In this document: one piece after another, positions 37,401-47,001 of the stretch | Position numbering within the stretch: the stretch's first letter is position 1 | How the letters are laid out: each line of letters begins with the position of its first letter | Assembly (NCBI GenBank): GCA_015066085.1 | Contig: SVPA01000002.1 | Span: forward strand, 62,001 to 126,000 | Direction of reading: 5' to 3' | DNA length: 64,000 nucleotides | From: Oscillospiraceae bacterium | GTDB taxonomy: Bacteria; Bacillota; Clostridia; Oscillospirales; Acutalibacteraceae | Position numbers and translations under genes: made by a program | The notes under the pieces: generated by a model | Database searches by the model: none | What the model saw: the letters and a program-made list of their open reading frames with translations, nothing else | What the model was told of the DNA's origin: nothing

Positions 37401-38522
37401 ATGAAAAAGATAGTTAAAGTTTTAGTTTGTTTTCTCGTTTTTCTTTTGGTTTTTTCCTTTTTGGTATCGGCAGAAAACCAAGACGAAACATATAAGGAAC
37501 AGTATAAAATCAGCGGAGCAGAAGATGTTTTTGACCTTTTAAGTGAAGACGCCAAAAAAACTATAGAGGAGTTTAATATTGACCCGTCGGATATAGATTG
37601 GGTTAGCCGACTTGACCCCGAAAGCGTCTTTAAAATGGTTTCGGGTTTCTTTAAAGAGGGTCTTAAAAGGCCTCTTATTTGTTTTAGCGGAATGGTTGCC
37701 GTAATAATTCTTATGGCGGCGGCAAATACATTCGAGGGGTTTAAGATTTACAGCGATGTTTCCGCCTATGTCTTTGTTCTTATTACCGCTGCGGGAATTC
37801 TTATTCCGCTTTTTTCGGTTATCGAAAGTTCGGCAAGTGCGGTAAAAGGAATATCAACCCTGATGCTCGGCTTCATTCCGCTTTATGCGGGAATTCTGAC
37901 CGTTTCGGGTCAGGCAGCGACCGCTTCGGGAATGAGTTTTCTTTTGCTTGCCGCGGCGGGTGCGGTCGGCAATTTTTCCTCGTTCGTAATAGTTCCGCTT
38001 ATGAGTTGTTATCTCGGCGTCGGAATGGCGGGTTCGGTAATGCCGATAGGCGGAACAAACCGTCTGGGCGAGGGAATTAAAACGACGGCTATGTGGATGC
38101 TTTCCCTTGCAATGACGCTCTTTTTGGGGCTTTTATCAATTCAGACCGCTGTAAATAAAGCGGCGGATAATATGGGAATAAAAACCCTGAAATTTATGAT
38201 AGGAACTTTCGTTCCCGTTGCGGGCGGAGCCCTTTCCGACTCTTTTACAACCCTGCTCGGCTCTGTAAAACTGCTAAAATCTTCGGTTGCGATGTTTGCG
38301 GTCCTTGGTATTGCCGTTATGGTCCTTCCGATAGTTATTGAACTTCTTATTTGGCGAATGACAATTTATCTTCTCGATTTAGTGACCGAACTTTTCGGCG
38401 TGAATCTTAAAACCGATGTGCTTAAAGCGACCGACTGTGTTTTATCGGTACTAATCGGAGTTATTTTATTTGTTTCAACTCTTTTCATTATATCCTTGGC
38501 GGTAATTTCGGGAGGCGGATAA
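37401..38522 (+). CDS. spoIIIAE: Stage III sporulation protein AE
   Basis: 373 aa polytopic with signal-like N-terminus; position in operon. Confidence 0.95.
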   Translation: MKKIVKVLVCFLVFLLVFSFLVSAENQDETYKEQYKISGAEDVFDLLSEDAKKTIEEFNIDPSDIDWVSRLDPESVFKMVSGFFKEGLKRPLICFSGMVAVIILMAAANTFEGFKIYSDVSAYVFVLITAAGILIPLFSVIESSASAVKGISTLMLGFIPLYAGILTVSGQAATASGMSFLLLAAAGAVGNFSSFVIVPLMSCYLGVGMAGSVMPIGGTNRLGEGIKTTAMWMLSLAMTLFLGLLSIQTAVNKAADNMGIKTLKFMIGTFVPVAGGALSDSFTTLLGSVKLLKSSVAMFAVLGIAVMVLPIVIELLIWRMTIYLLDLVTELFGVNLKTDVLKATDCVLSVLIGVILFVSTLFIISLAVISGGG

Positions 38523-38950
38523 TGGACTCGGTTAGGCAAATAGCCCTTTCTTTCTGTGCTTCTGCCGTGTTTTGTGCGGGAGTCGGCGTTTTAAACGGAA
38601 AGGTGCTCGAAAAAAGCGGACGGTATATTATAGCCCTTATTCTTCTTTGCTCGGTAATAGGAACTTTAGCCTCGGCTGACTTTAGTCTTGGTTTTTTGCC
38701 CGAAAATGTCCCTGCCTTAGAGCAAAGCGAAACGGCAGAAGATTTAAGCGGATACTCGGCTGAATACCTTATAGCATCTCTTCTTAAAGAAAAGGGAATA
38801 AGTTTTGAAAAAATATCGGCTAATGTGACTAAAAACGAGGGCGGCAGCATAGTAATTAGTGAAATAACAGTATTCGGTGCAGATAACCCCGAAGCAGTTA
38901 AAGAAACGCTTGACGCTTGTGGGATTGATTGCGGGGTGAATTTTGCTTGA
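38522..38950 (+). CDS. spoIIIAF: Stage III sporulation protein AF
   Basis: Position and size; N-terminal TM segments. Confidence 0.85.
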   Translation: MDSVRQIALSFCASAVFCAGVGVLNGKVLEKSGRYIIALILLCSVIGTLASADFSLGFLPENVPALEQSETAEDLSGYSAEYLIASLLKEKGISFEKISANVTKNEGGSIVISEITVFGADNPEAVKETLDACGIDCGVNFA

Positions 38951-39474
38951 AAGAAAAACTGCTTAATTTTTTAAAGGGTAAAAATACGGCAAAAATTCTG
39001 TTTGTTGCGGGGCTTGTCGGAATAGTGCTTATATTTGTTTCAAGCCTTTTGCCCCAAAAAAACAACAATGTCGAGAAGACCGTTGAACCCTCATTTTCGC
39101 AAGAAGAATACAAAAACGCTCTTGAGGCGGATATAAAGGAAATTGTTTTTGGTATCTGTGGTGACAGTTCTGCGATTGTAACCGTAACTTTAGAAACGGG
39201 AATTGTTTACGAATATGCCGACGAAATCAAGAAAAACAATGCGGCAGACCGCGATAAAACCAGTGAGGAGAGTGAAAAAACCTATATAACCGTAAAAGAC
39301 GGGTCGGGAAGCGAGGTTCCCCTAATAATTACCTCGCATATGCCAAAGGTAAGGGGAGTGACCGTTATCTGCGGCGCGACAAATGACGATACCGTGTCAA
39401 AAATAGAAAGCGCCGTCTGTGCGGCGCTTGATGTCAAATCACGGCAAATTTATATCGGGAGGAAATTACAGTAA
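38947..39474 (+). CDS. spoIIIAG: Stage III sporulation protein AG
   Basis: TM followed by VRGVTVICGATNDDTVSKIESAVCAALDVKSRQIYIGR. Confidence 0.92.
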   Translation: MKEKLLNFLKGKNTAKILFVAGLVGIVLIFVSSLLPQKNNNVEKTVEPSFSQEEYKNALEADIKEIVFGICGDSSAIVTVTLETGIVYEYADEIKKNNAADRDKTSEESEKTYITVKDGSGSEVPLIITSHMPKVRGVTVICGATNDDTVSKIESAVCAALDVKSRQIYIGRKLQ

Positions 39475-40016
39475 TGAAAAAAACTAAAAAACTTAAAAAA
39501 ACACATCTTGCCTTGGCGGTAATGGTAATAGCGCTCGGTGCGGCGGTCTGGCTTAATATGAGATATACTTCAACCGGGGCAAACGGGTCAACCGATACGC
39601 CGTCAAAGTATCTCGGTCAGGCGGAATATGTCAACGCCTCGGTATCTGAAAACAGTAGCGAGTCCAAAGAAAGTGATTATTTCGTAAAACTCCGAAACGA
39701 CCGCAAAAAAGCAAGACAGGAGGCCCTCGATATTTTAGAGGAGACCCTCGATAGAAGCGACCTTACCGAAGCCCAAAAAGCCCAGGCGGCAGAAAAGAGT
39801 GCCGCCCTTGCCAAAGCAACCGAAAACGAAGCCTCAATCGAGACAATACTTAAAGCAAAAGGTTTTGCTGATGTCGTTGTTGTAATAGGGGAATCTGATG
39901 TAAATGTAATAGTCAGCAAAACGCCCGACGCCGCAGGAGTTGCAAGAATTCAGGACGCCGTTATTTCCCATACCGATTTTGATATAACCGATATAAAAAT
40001 CATATCGGCGCAATAA
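39474..40016 (+). CDS. spoIIIAH: Stage III sporulation protein AH
   Basis: TM, YFVKLRNDRKKARQEALDILEETL, C-terminal ring-building-type domain ADVVVVIGESDVNVIVSK. Confidence 0.93.
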   Translation: MKKTKKLKKTHLALAVMVIALGAAVWLNMRYTSTGANGSTDTPSKYLGQAEYVNASVSENSSESKESDYFVKLRNDRKKARQEALDILEETLDRSDLTEAQKAQAAEKSAALAKATENEASIETILKAKGFADVVVVIGESDVNVIVSKTPDAAGVARIQDAVISHTDFDITDIKIISAQ

Positions 40017-40118
40017 ATTAAATTTTGCTTTAAAAAAGGCTTTACCTTTTGAAATTTTGTGGTATAATATGCTTAACAGATGCATATTTACTGTAAATAA
40101 TAATCGGAGGTAATAGTA

Positions 40119-40469
40119 ATGGCCGAAAGAAGCGGACTTTCTATAAATCTTGATGTAATTGAAAGTATGGCGGCTATGGCGGCGCTCGAGGTTAATGGCG
40201 TTTCCTCAATGTCTGCAAAAATTGTTAATATTAAGAATGCTTTCAGCAAAAGCCCCGTCTTTAAACCCGTCAGAGCAGAGGTTAAAAACGGCGCTGTGGT
40301 AATTACTCTTCATATTTGCATTAGCAAAAAGGCAAACGCCAAAGAGGTTGCCGAAGCAGTTCAGGTCAGCGTTAAAGATAAGGTTCAGAGCATGACTTCA
40401 AATGCGATAACAAGCATAAATGTTCATATCGCCTCGGTTGACCTTTCCGAGCCTGACGAAGAAGAATAA
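40119..40469 (+). CDS. Asp23/Gls24 family protein
   Basis: LDVIESMAAMAALEVNGVSSM...KANAKEVAEAVQVSVKDKVQSMTSNAITSINVHIASVDL. Confidence 0.9.
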   Translation: MAERSGLSINLDVIESMAAMAALEVNGVSSMSAKIVNIKNAFSKSPVFKPVRAEVKNGAVVITLHICISKKANAKEVAEAVQVSVKDKVQSMTSNAITSINVHIASVDLSEPDEEE

Positions 40470-40474
40470 AATAA

Positions 40475-40509
40475 AAACGGCGTACACTTCGATGTACGCC
40501 GTTTTTTTA
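40475..40509. terminator. Intrinsic terminator
   Basis: AAAACGGCGTACA-CTTCGA-TGTACGCCGTTTTTTT. Confidence 0.85.
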
Positions 40510-41559
40510 TTTTACAAAGTAAACTACAACATCTCTTCTTCCAAATTCCTTGCACTGTGATTCGGTATCAAGGAAAAGGTCGATGTCGGTTCGGGTTCCG
40601 TTTATAAATCCGCCCGTATCTGCAGCAATAGCATATCCGTAGACATACTTTCCGTCGGCAGAAACGATATACATCTTTGTGCCGTAAGGAATTTCTTTCG
40701 GGTCAACCGCAACACAGCCCGGCTGCGGATAAACACCGGTTGAACATCTATTTCCCGTGTGGGTATAGGCTGTTGCACGAAGAGTAGTTTTTGAAACATA
40801 CTCTATCGGCTTGCCGCTTTTGTCAAGTAAAAGGCTGTCGGGAGCGTCAAGGGTAGAGATACAGGGTACTGAAGAAGCCGGGTAAGAAGCGTTTGCAGAA
40901 TACTGCGGAGTCTTGGTTTCTTCAATAGTGTTTTGTTCAATAGTATAACTGCTGATTTTTTCGCTTGTACTTACAACCTCTGTTGCAACGCCGTTTACAT
41001 ATTTAACACAGGTGGTAATAGTTTTTGTCTTTACCGATTCTTTGCTCTCTGAAGGCACATTTTCGGTTGTAATAACGGTTACAAACTCTACATCGGTTAT
41101 TTCAACTTCGGTAGCCTTGTCAACATAGTAGTTAAGGGAAAGACTTACAATATCGTGCTCATCAAGGTCAATTCCTGCGTCGGCAAGAAGATTTGAAAGA
41201 CGGCCCTCTCTTACAACATAGGTCTTAACCTCGTCGCCCTTTTTAACTGTAAGGGGAACAAGATAAACAATTTCAATTTTTCCTGCAAAAATTCCGTTTT
41301 TAAAACTAACTACTTCGTAGTCTTCCTTTGCAAGATTTACTTTAGAAAGAATAACTTCAGGATTGGCAGAAAGGGTTAAAACCGAATAACTGCTTCGTCC
41401 GTCGTAAATGCTGACCGTGTGAGCCGAACAAACGGTGGTCAGTATTATTGCTGCAACCGTAAGTACAAGACTAACCGTTGCGGGAATGTTGCGTTTAGCC
41501 AGTTCAAGAGTTTTTTTGCCAAACTTTGAGGCAAAACGCTTTGTTTTTTGTAACATCAT
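40507..41559 (-). CDS. Ubiquitin-like DUF348 and 3D domain cell-wall protein (YabE/RpfB-like)
   Basis: DEVKTYVVREGRLSNLLADAGIDLDEHDIVSLSLN; C-terminal TLRATAYTH...VAVDPKEIPYGTKMYI...AADTGGFINGTRTDIDLFLDT. Confidence 0.9.
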   Translation of the reverse strand: MMLQKTKRFASKFGKKTLELAKRNIPATVSLVLTVAAIILTTVCSAHTVSIYDGRSSYSVLTLSANPEVILSKVNLAKEDYEVVSFKNGIFAGKIEIVYLVPLTVKKGDEVKTYVVREGRLSNLLADAGIDLDEHDIVSLSLNYYVDKATEVEITDVEFVTVITTENVPSESKESVKTKTITTCVKYVNGVATEVVSTSEKISSYTIEQNTIEETKTPQYSANASYPASSVPCISTLDAPDSLLLDKSGKPIEYVSKTTLRATAYTHTGNRCSTGVYPQPGCVAVDPKEIPYGTKMYIVSADGKYVYGYAIAADTGGFINGTRTDIDLFLDTESQCKEFGRRDVVVYFVK

Positions 41560-41577
41560 AAACTCCTTTAGATTCGA

Positions 41578-41619
41578 AATGATTATGTTTTTTTGTTGAT
41601 TCAACAACCCATAATCATT
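41578..41619 (-). promoter_or_regulatory. Two-tier hairpin in the 5' leader of the 3D-domain gene
   Basis: Outer AATGATTATG/CATAATCATT, inner TTGTTGA/TCAACAA. Confidence 0.65.
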
Positions 41620-41652
41620 GTTTTCAGGTAAGTCGATTTCAGTCCGTCGGCA

Positions 41653-41681
41653 ATTATAGCCTCAAATTTTGAATATGTCAA
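41653..41681 (-). promoter_or_regulatory. Consensus sigma-A promoter for the 3D-domain gene
   Basis: Minus strand TTGACA, 17 bp, TATAAT. Confidence 0.85.
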
Positions 41682-41884
41682 ACGAAACAGCACCCCCTAA
41701 TTTTGTACAATATGCACAAAAATTACAAATAAATTACGAATAGTTACAAGTTTGTAACACTTTTTCGACACGATTTATCTCTTTCTTTTTGTGCAATTCT
41801 ACAAAAAATAGGAAAAGAGATTGCCGATAAAGACTGAAAAGGGGCAAAAAACCGCATTTTTTGTGTTTTAAAGCGGATAAATGA

Positions 41885-41913
41885 TTTACAAACACTATAT
41901 AATGTGGTAAGAT
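41885..41913 (+). promoter_or_regulatory. Candidate promoter for mnmA
   Basis: TTTACA, 17 bp, TAAGAT; about 120-nt leader follows. Confidence 0.5.
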
Positions 41914-42034
41914 ATTTGCAGAAAAAAGGGTTGCTTTTGTCTTAATATACCCTTAAATTGTTTGCTTAATACAGTTTATGAAACGAACCCTGTAAATAAG
42001 AACAGCAAAGTAAGTATATATAATAGGAGATACG

Positions 42035-43084
42035 ATGAAAAAGATAATGACTGCTATGTCGGGCGGAGTTGACAGTTCGGTTGCGGCGGCCCTGCTTAAA
42101 GAAGGCGGATATAATGTTTGCGGAGGAACCCTTCGCCTTTATGAAACGGAAAATACTCCCTCAAAAGAGGTTGAACTTGCAAAAAGTGTTTGCGACCGCC
42201 TTGAAATTGAACACTTTGTTTATGATATGCGTGAAACCTTCTTAAAAGAGGTTATAAACCGCTTTGCAAAAGAATATAACGACGGACTGACCCCAAATCC
42301 CTGTATTGAGTGTAATAAATATATAAAGTTCGGCGCTCTGCTTGAAAATGCGATTAAAGAAGACTGCGCTTTTATTGCAACGGGCCACTATTCAAGAATA
42401 AAAAAAGACCCAAACTCAAGATTTGTTTTATATAGACCGCAGGACCAAAAGAAAGACCAGACCTATGTGCTTTGGAGACTTTCGCAGTACCAACTGTCCC
42501 ACATTTTGATGCCCCTTGGCGATATAACAAAGGAAAGGGTCAGGGAAATTGCCCAAGACTATGGCTTTGTTTCTGCAACGGCAAAGGAAAGTCAGGATAT
42601 CTGTTTTGTCCCCGACGGAAATTATGCCGCTTTTTTAGAGGGCTTTATCGGAAAACCCTTTGAAAAAGGGAATTATACCGATATTTCGGGTAGCGTTCTT
42701 GGCAAACACTCGGGGCATCAGTGTTATACAATAGGTCAGCGCAAAGGACTTGGCATAGCCCTTGGAAAACCGCAGTTTGTAATCTCTAAAAACCCCCTTA
42801 CAAATGAGGTTGTGCTTGGCGACGAGGAGCATATTTTCAAAAAGCGCATATATATAAAGGATGTAAATATGATTGCGACCGAAATGCCTTCTTCTGCAGT
42901 TGCTTGTACCGCTAAACTTCGGTATTCGGCAAAAGACGAAAAGTGTCTGTTCCACCCCTTATCCGAAAACGAGGCTTTGCTTGAATTTGAAAAACCCCAA
43001 CGAGCCGCTTCGCCCGGACAGTCGGCCGTATTTTATGATGTGGATGCGGTTCTTGGCGGAGGGAAAATAGTAAGAGGTGAATAG
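42035..43084 (+). CDS. mnmA: tRNA-specific 2-thiouridylase
   Basis: MTAMSGGVDSSVAAALLKEGG; LTPNPCIECNKYIKFG; ATGHYSRI; SQDICFVPDG; GQRKGLGIA. Confidence 0.97.
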   Translation: MKKIMTAMSGGVDSSVAAALLKEGGYNVCGGTLRLYETENTPSKEVELAKSVCDRLEIEHFVYDMRETFLKEVINRFAKEYNDGLTPNPCIECNKYIKFGALLENAIKEDCAFIATGHYSRIKKDPNSRFVLYRPQDQKKDQTYVLWRLSQYQLSHILMPLGDITKERVREIAQDYGFVSATAKESQDICFVPDGNYAAFLEGFIGKPFEKGNYTDISGSVLGKHSGHQCYTIGQRKGLGIALGKPQFVISKNPLTNEVVLGDEEHIFKKRIYIKDVNMIATEMPSSAVACTAKLRYSAKDEKCLFHPLSENEALLEFEKPQRAASPGQSAVFYDVDAVLGGGKIVRGE

Positions 43085-43727
43085 TATGGAGAGTAGAATT
43101 CAAAAAACAATAGACAACCTAAAGGCTAATAATATGGAGGTCTTTTACGCTAACAGCAAGGAAGAAATTCCCGAAATCGTAAAAGGACTTTTAAAGGAAA
43201 ACGATGTAATTTCTTGCGGAGGAAGCGTAACCCTTGCCGAGTGCGGAGTAACCGACCTTATGAAAAGCGGAAACTACCGTTTTCTTGACCGCTCACAGCC
43301 CGGCCTTACCCGTGAAGATATTCAGGAAATTTACAGAAAGACCTTTTTTGCAGACGCCTTTTTAACCTCGGCAAACGCCGTGACCGAAAAGGGCGAACTT
43401 ATAAATGTCGACGGAAACGGAAATCGAGTTACCGCAATCTGTTTCGGGCCTAAAAAGGTTATCTGTATCGTCGGCTCAAATAAAATTGTTCCCGATGTTG
43501 CTTCGGGCTTTAAAAGGGTTAAGACGGTTGCCGCCCCTAAAAACGCCGTAAGACTGAATACTCAAACTCCGTGCAAAACTTTAGGTCATTGTATTTGTCC
43601 CGACGGCGATATAGCGTCGGGTTGCAATTCGCCCGACCGTATTTGTGCCCACTATGTTGTAAACGGTTTCCAAAAGGAAAAAGGAAGAATAAATGTAATA
43701 ATCTGTTCTAAGCCTTTGGGTTATTAA
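43077..43727 (+). CDS. LUD-domain (lactate utilization, LutC/DUF162-like) protein
   Basis: DVISCGGSVTLAECGVTDLMKSGNYRFLDR; TSANAVTEKGELINVDGNGNRVTAICFGPKKVICIVGSNKIV. Confidence 0.9.
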   Translation: MNSMESRIQKTIDNLKANNMEVFYANSKEEIPEIVKGLLKENDVISCGGSVTLAECGVTDLMKSGNYRFLDRSQPGLTREDIQEIYRKTFFADAFLTSANAVTEKGELINVDGNGNRVTAICFGPKKVICIVGSNKIVPDVASGFKRVKTVAAPKNAVRLNTQTPCKTLGHCICPDGDIASGCNSPDRICAHYVVNGFQKEKGRINVIICSKPLGY

Positions 43728-43732
43728 ACTGC

Positions 43733-43769
43733 AACACCCCACATATATTTGTTTATGTGGGGTGTTTTT
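43733..43769 (+). terminator. Intrinsic terminator overlapping the dacF ribosome-binding site
   Basis: AACACCCCACATA-TATTTGTT-TATGTGGGGTGTT followed by TTT. Confidence 0.85.
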
Positions 43770-43771
43770 AT

Positions 43772-44983
43772 ATGAAAAGAATAATATCTTTTATACTTTC
43801 TTTATGTGTGATGATGACGGCGGTGACTTGTTCTGCCGCTACTGTTTCTACCGAATACGAGGGCGTGAATTTAGAAGAACCTCTTGAAAAGAATATTCAG
43901 GCAAATGCGCCTATTGGCGAAAAGTTGCAGATAAATGCAAAATCTGCAATACTTATAGAGTATAATACGGGCAAGATTCTTTACGAAAGCAACGCCGACG
44001 AAAAACTTGCTCCCGCCTCAATTACCAAGATTATGACGCTTATTCTTGTTATGGAAGCCATTGAGGATAAAAGGCTTTCTCTTGAGGACCAAATTACCGC
44101 CTCTGAACATGCGGCAAGTCTTGGCGGTTCGCAGATATGGCTCGAACCGGGCGAAGTTATGACGGTCGACGAACTCCTGAGAGCAACCGTAATAGCCTCT
44201 GCAAACGATGCAACCGTTGCTCTTGCCGAAGCGGTGTCGGGAAGTGAGGAAAGTTTTGTTTTAAAAATGAACGAAAAGGCGGCTGAGTTGGGTCTTAAAG
44301 ATACCAATTTTGTAAACAGTTACGGACTTGACGCCGAAGGACATCTTACAACCGCTCACGATGTTGCGGTAATGTCAAAGGAACTGATGAAACACGAACT
44401 TATCCGTCAGTATACCGAGAAAACAATGGATTCGCTTCGTGGCGGAGAATCCGAACTTGTAAATACAAATAAACTTATCCGCTACTATGACGGTTGTTTC
44501 GGGCTTAAAACGGGTACAACTTCCAAGGCGGGCTCCTGCCTTTCGGCTATTGCTGAAAGAAACGGACTAACCCTTATTGCCGTCGTCCTCGGTGCGCCCT
44601 CAAGCAAAGACCGTTTCAGCGGAACTCAAAAACTCCTCGACTACGGGTTCGCAAATTACAGTTTTACCGAAACTAAGGCAGATACATCTGAGTTTTCAGA
44701 TATTCCCGTAAGAAGAGGAACAACTCGTTTTGTAACACCGACCGTTACCGAAAAGTTCTTTGCTCTTCTTAAAAAGGGCGACGAAAGCAAACTGACCCAA
44801 ACCTTCACACTAAGCGAGGAACTTGTTGCCCCCGTAAAAGCGGGCGATACGGTAGGATATGTTCATATCTATCTTGGCGAAGAAGAACTTGGAGTGATTC
44901 CGATAATCGCAGGTTCTGATAGCGATAAACTTACCTATTTTGTCTGCCTAATGCGACTGGTTAAGAGTTTATTTACTCTGTAA
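43772..44983 (+). CDS. dacF: D-alanyl-D-alanine carboxypeptidase (DacF/PBP5-type)
   Basis: Signal peptide; LAPASITKIMTLILVMEAI (SxxK), SANDATVAL, LKTGTTSKAGSCL (KTG). Confidence 0.92.
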   Translation: MKRIISFILSLCVMMTAVTCSAATVSTEYEGVNLEEPLEKNIQANAPIGEKLQINAKSAILIEYNTGKILYESNADEKLAPASITKIMTLILVMEAIEDKRLSLEDQITASEHAASLGGSQIWLEPGEVMTVDELLRATVIASANDATVALAEAVSGSEESFVLKMNEKAAELGLKDTNFVNSYGLDAEGHLTTAHDVAVMSKELMKHELIRQYTEKTMDSLRGGESELVNTNKLIRYYDGCFGLKTGTTSKAGSCLSAIAERNGLTLIAVVLGAPSSKDRFSGTQKLLDYGFANYSFTETKADTSEFSDIPVRRGTTRFVTPTVTEKFFALLKKGDESKLTQTFTLSEELVAPVKAGDTVGYVHIYLGEEELGVIPIIAGSDSDKLTYFVCLMRLVKSLFTL

Positions 44984-45096
44984 TAAAACAAAGCCGTATT
45001 TTTTGATAATTTTTTATAAATTCCTTATTGAAAAATACGGCGTTTTAGTGTAAAATATATTTAAATAAATATTCTTCTAATAATAAGGAGCAAAAA

Positions 45097-46437
45097 ATGG
45101 CATTAAGTTTTAACTATAAATATGCAAGTGAATTTCTTTGCGAAAATGATATAAAGGGCCTTGAGGCCCAGGTTAGTGCGGCTCACGATATGTTACACAA
45201 TAAAACCGGTCTCGGAAACGATTTTCTGGGTTGGGTTGACCTTCCCACCGCCTACGATAAGGACGAATTCGCCCGAATCAAAAAAGCGGCAGCAAAAATC
45301 ATATCCGATACCGATGTTTTTATAGTTATAGGAATCGGCGGTTCCTATCTCGGCGCTCGTGCCGCTATTGAGTTTTTAAAGTCAAATAACTATAACGCCC
45401 TTCCCAAGAACACCCCTGATATTTATTTTGCAGGAAATACTATCAGCGGTTCTGCTCTTGATGACCTTCTTAAAATCTGCGAAGGCAAGCGCGTTTCGGT
45501 AAATATCGTTTCAAAATCGGGAACTACTACCGAACCGGCAATTGCTTTCCGTGTTTTCCGTAAATATCTTGAAGAGCGCTACGGCGAAGAGGAAGCCGCC
45601 AAGCGTATCTACTGTACAACCGATAAGGCTCGTGGAACCCTTAAGCAACTTGCTGACCAAAAGGGTTACGAATGTTTCGTAATTCCTGATGATGTCGGCG
45701 GTCGTTTCTCGGTTTTAACCGCTGTGGGACTTCTTCCGATTGCTGTCTGCGGAGCAGATTTAGACGCTATTATGAAGGGCGCAGCCGATGCTGCTGCCGA
45801 TTATGCGGTAAATGACCTTGCAAACAATCCTTGCTATACCTACGCCGCTATCCGTAACGCCTTCTACCGCAAGGGTAAAATTGTTGAAATGCTCGTTTCC
45901 TATGAGCCTCGTTTTACTATGATGGCCGAATGGTTTAAGCAACTTTACGGCGAGAGCGAAGGTAAGGACAATAAGGGTCTTTTCCCCGCTTCTGTTGTTT
46001 TCTCTACCGACCTTCACTCAATGGGTCAGTATGTTCAAGACGGAAGCCGTATTATGTTCGAAACGGTTGTTACTATCGGTGAGTGCGGAAACGATGTAAT
46101 AATCGAAAAGGAAGAAGATGACGGCGACGGACTTAACTTCCTTGCCGGCAAACCCCTTTCTTTTGTAAATAACAAGGCTTTTGAGGGAACTATTCTTGCT
46201 CATACCGACGGTAAGGTTCCTAACCTTGTAATAAATGTTGATAAGGCAGATGAGGAGCATCTCGGCCGTCTTATCTACTTCTTCGAAAAGGCTTGCGGAA
46301 TTTCGGGCTATGTTCTGGGCGTTAATCCCTTCGACCAACCCGGAGTTGAAAGTTATAAGAAGAATATGTTTGCCCTTCTCGGAAAACCCGGCTACGAGAG
46401 CGCAAAGGCAGAACTTGAGGCTCGCCTCGCAAAATAA
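45097..46437 (+). CDS. pgi: Glucose-6-phosphate isomerase
   Basis: [58 protein letters not shown]. Confidence 0.97.
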   Translation: MALSFNYKYASEFLCENDIKGLEAQVSAAHDMLHNKTGLGNDFLGWVDLPTAYDKDEFARIKKAAAKIISDTDVFIVIGIGGSYLGARAAIEFLKSNNYNALPKNTPDIYFAGNTISGSALDDLLKICEGKRVSVNIVSKSGTTTEPAIAFRVFRKYLEERYGEEEAAKRIYCTTDKARGTLKQLADQKGYECFVIPDDVGGRFSVLTAVGLLPIAVCGADLDAIMKGAADAAADYAVNDLANNPCYTYAAIRNAFYRKGKIVEMLVSYEPRFTMMAEWFKQLYGESEGKDNKGLFPASVVFSTDLHSMGQYVQDGSRIMFETVVTIGECGNDVIIEKEEDDGDGLNFLAGKPLSFVNNKAFEGTILAHTDGKVPNLVINVDKADEEHLGRLIYFFEKACGISGYVLGVNPFDQPGVESYKKNMFALLGKPGYESAKAELEARLAK

Positions 46438-46443
46438 AAAACA

Positions 46444-46457
46444 ATCGCTTCGGCGAT
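46444..46457. repeat. Small cTTCGg hairpin followed by ATATATAT
   Basis: ATCGC-TTCG-GCGAT between pgi and the next ORF. Confidence 0.6.
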
Positions 46458-46484
46458 ATATATATAAATAAAGGAGCGGATAAT

Positions 46485-46889
46485 ATGATTAAACTTATTA
46501 TCGGAAACAAAGGTTCAGGCAAAACAAAGAAACTCATCGAATTGGTCAATACTGCGGCTAAAAACAGCCCCGGAAGCGTTGTCTGCGTTGAAAAGGGCGA
46601 CGCCCTTAGGTTCAGCGTAGCCAGAGAAGTTCGACTTATCGATGTAGAAAGTTACGGAATTTCCGGTTATGACGAATATTATGCCATGCTCTGCGGAATA
46701 GCAGCAAGTAATCACGACATTACTCATATTTTTGGCGACGCAACCAAGAAAATCGGCGGAGGACTTGACGGTCTTGACAAATTCCTCGCCCGTGTAGATG
46801 CAAATAAGGATATTGAATTTGTATTTACCGTATCCTGCGATGAGGCAGACCTGCCCAAAGCAGTTACCGATATCGCTGAAAAAATTTAA
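46485..46889 (+). CDS. Small P-loop protein of unknown function (134 aa)
   Basis: MIKLIIGNKGSGKTKKLIELVN Walker A; strong RBS AAGGAGCGG. Confidence 0.75.
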   Translation: MIKLIIGNKGSGKTKKLIELVNTAAKNSPGSVVCVEKGDALRFSVAREVRLIDVESYGISGYDEYYAMLCGIAASNHDITHIFGDATKKIGGGLDGLDKFLARVDANKDIEFVFTVSCDEADLPKAVTDIAEKI

Positions 46890-47001
46890 AAATTAAGGTC
46901 TACGGAGCAGGGAAACCTGCTCCGTAATTTAATGCCAAAAAACACTTGACAAACATAAAACACTTATATATAATAATCTTTGTGACAATTGAGGTGAGAT
47001 T

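Noticed and set aside
41560-41700. Known c-di-AMP (ydaO-type) riboswitch upstream of the DUF348/3D gene
   Set aside because: The leader is short and lacks the conserved sequence blocks I would expect; only a simple two-tier hairpin is visible.
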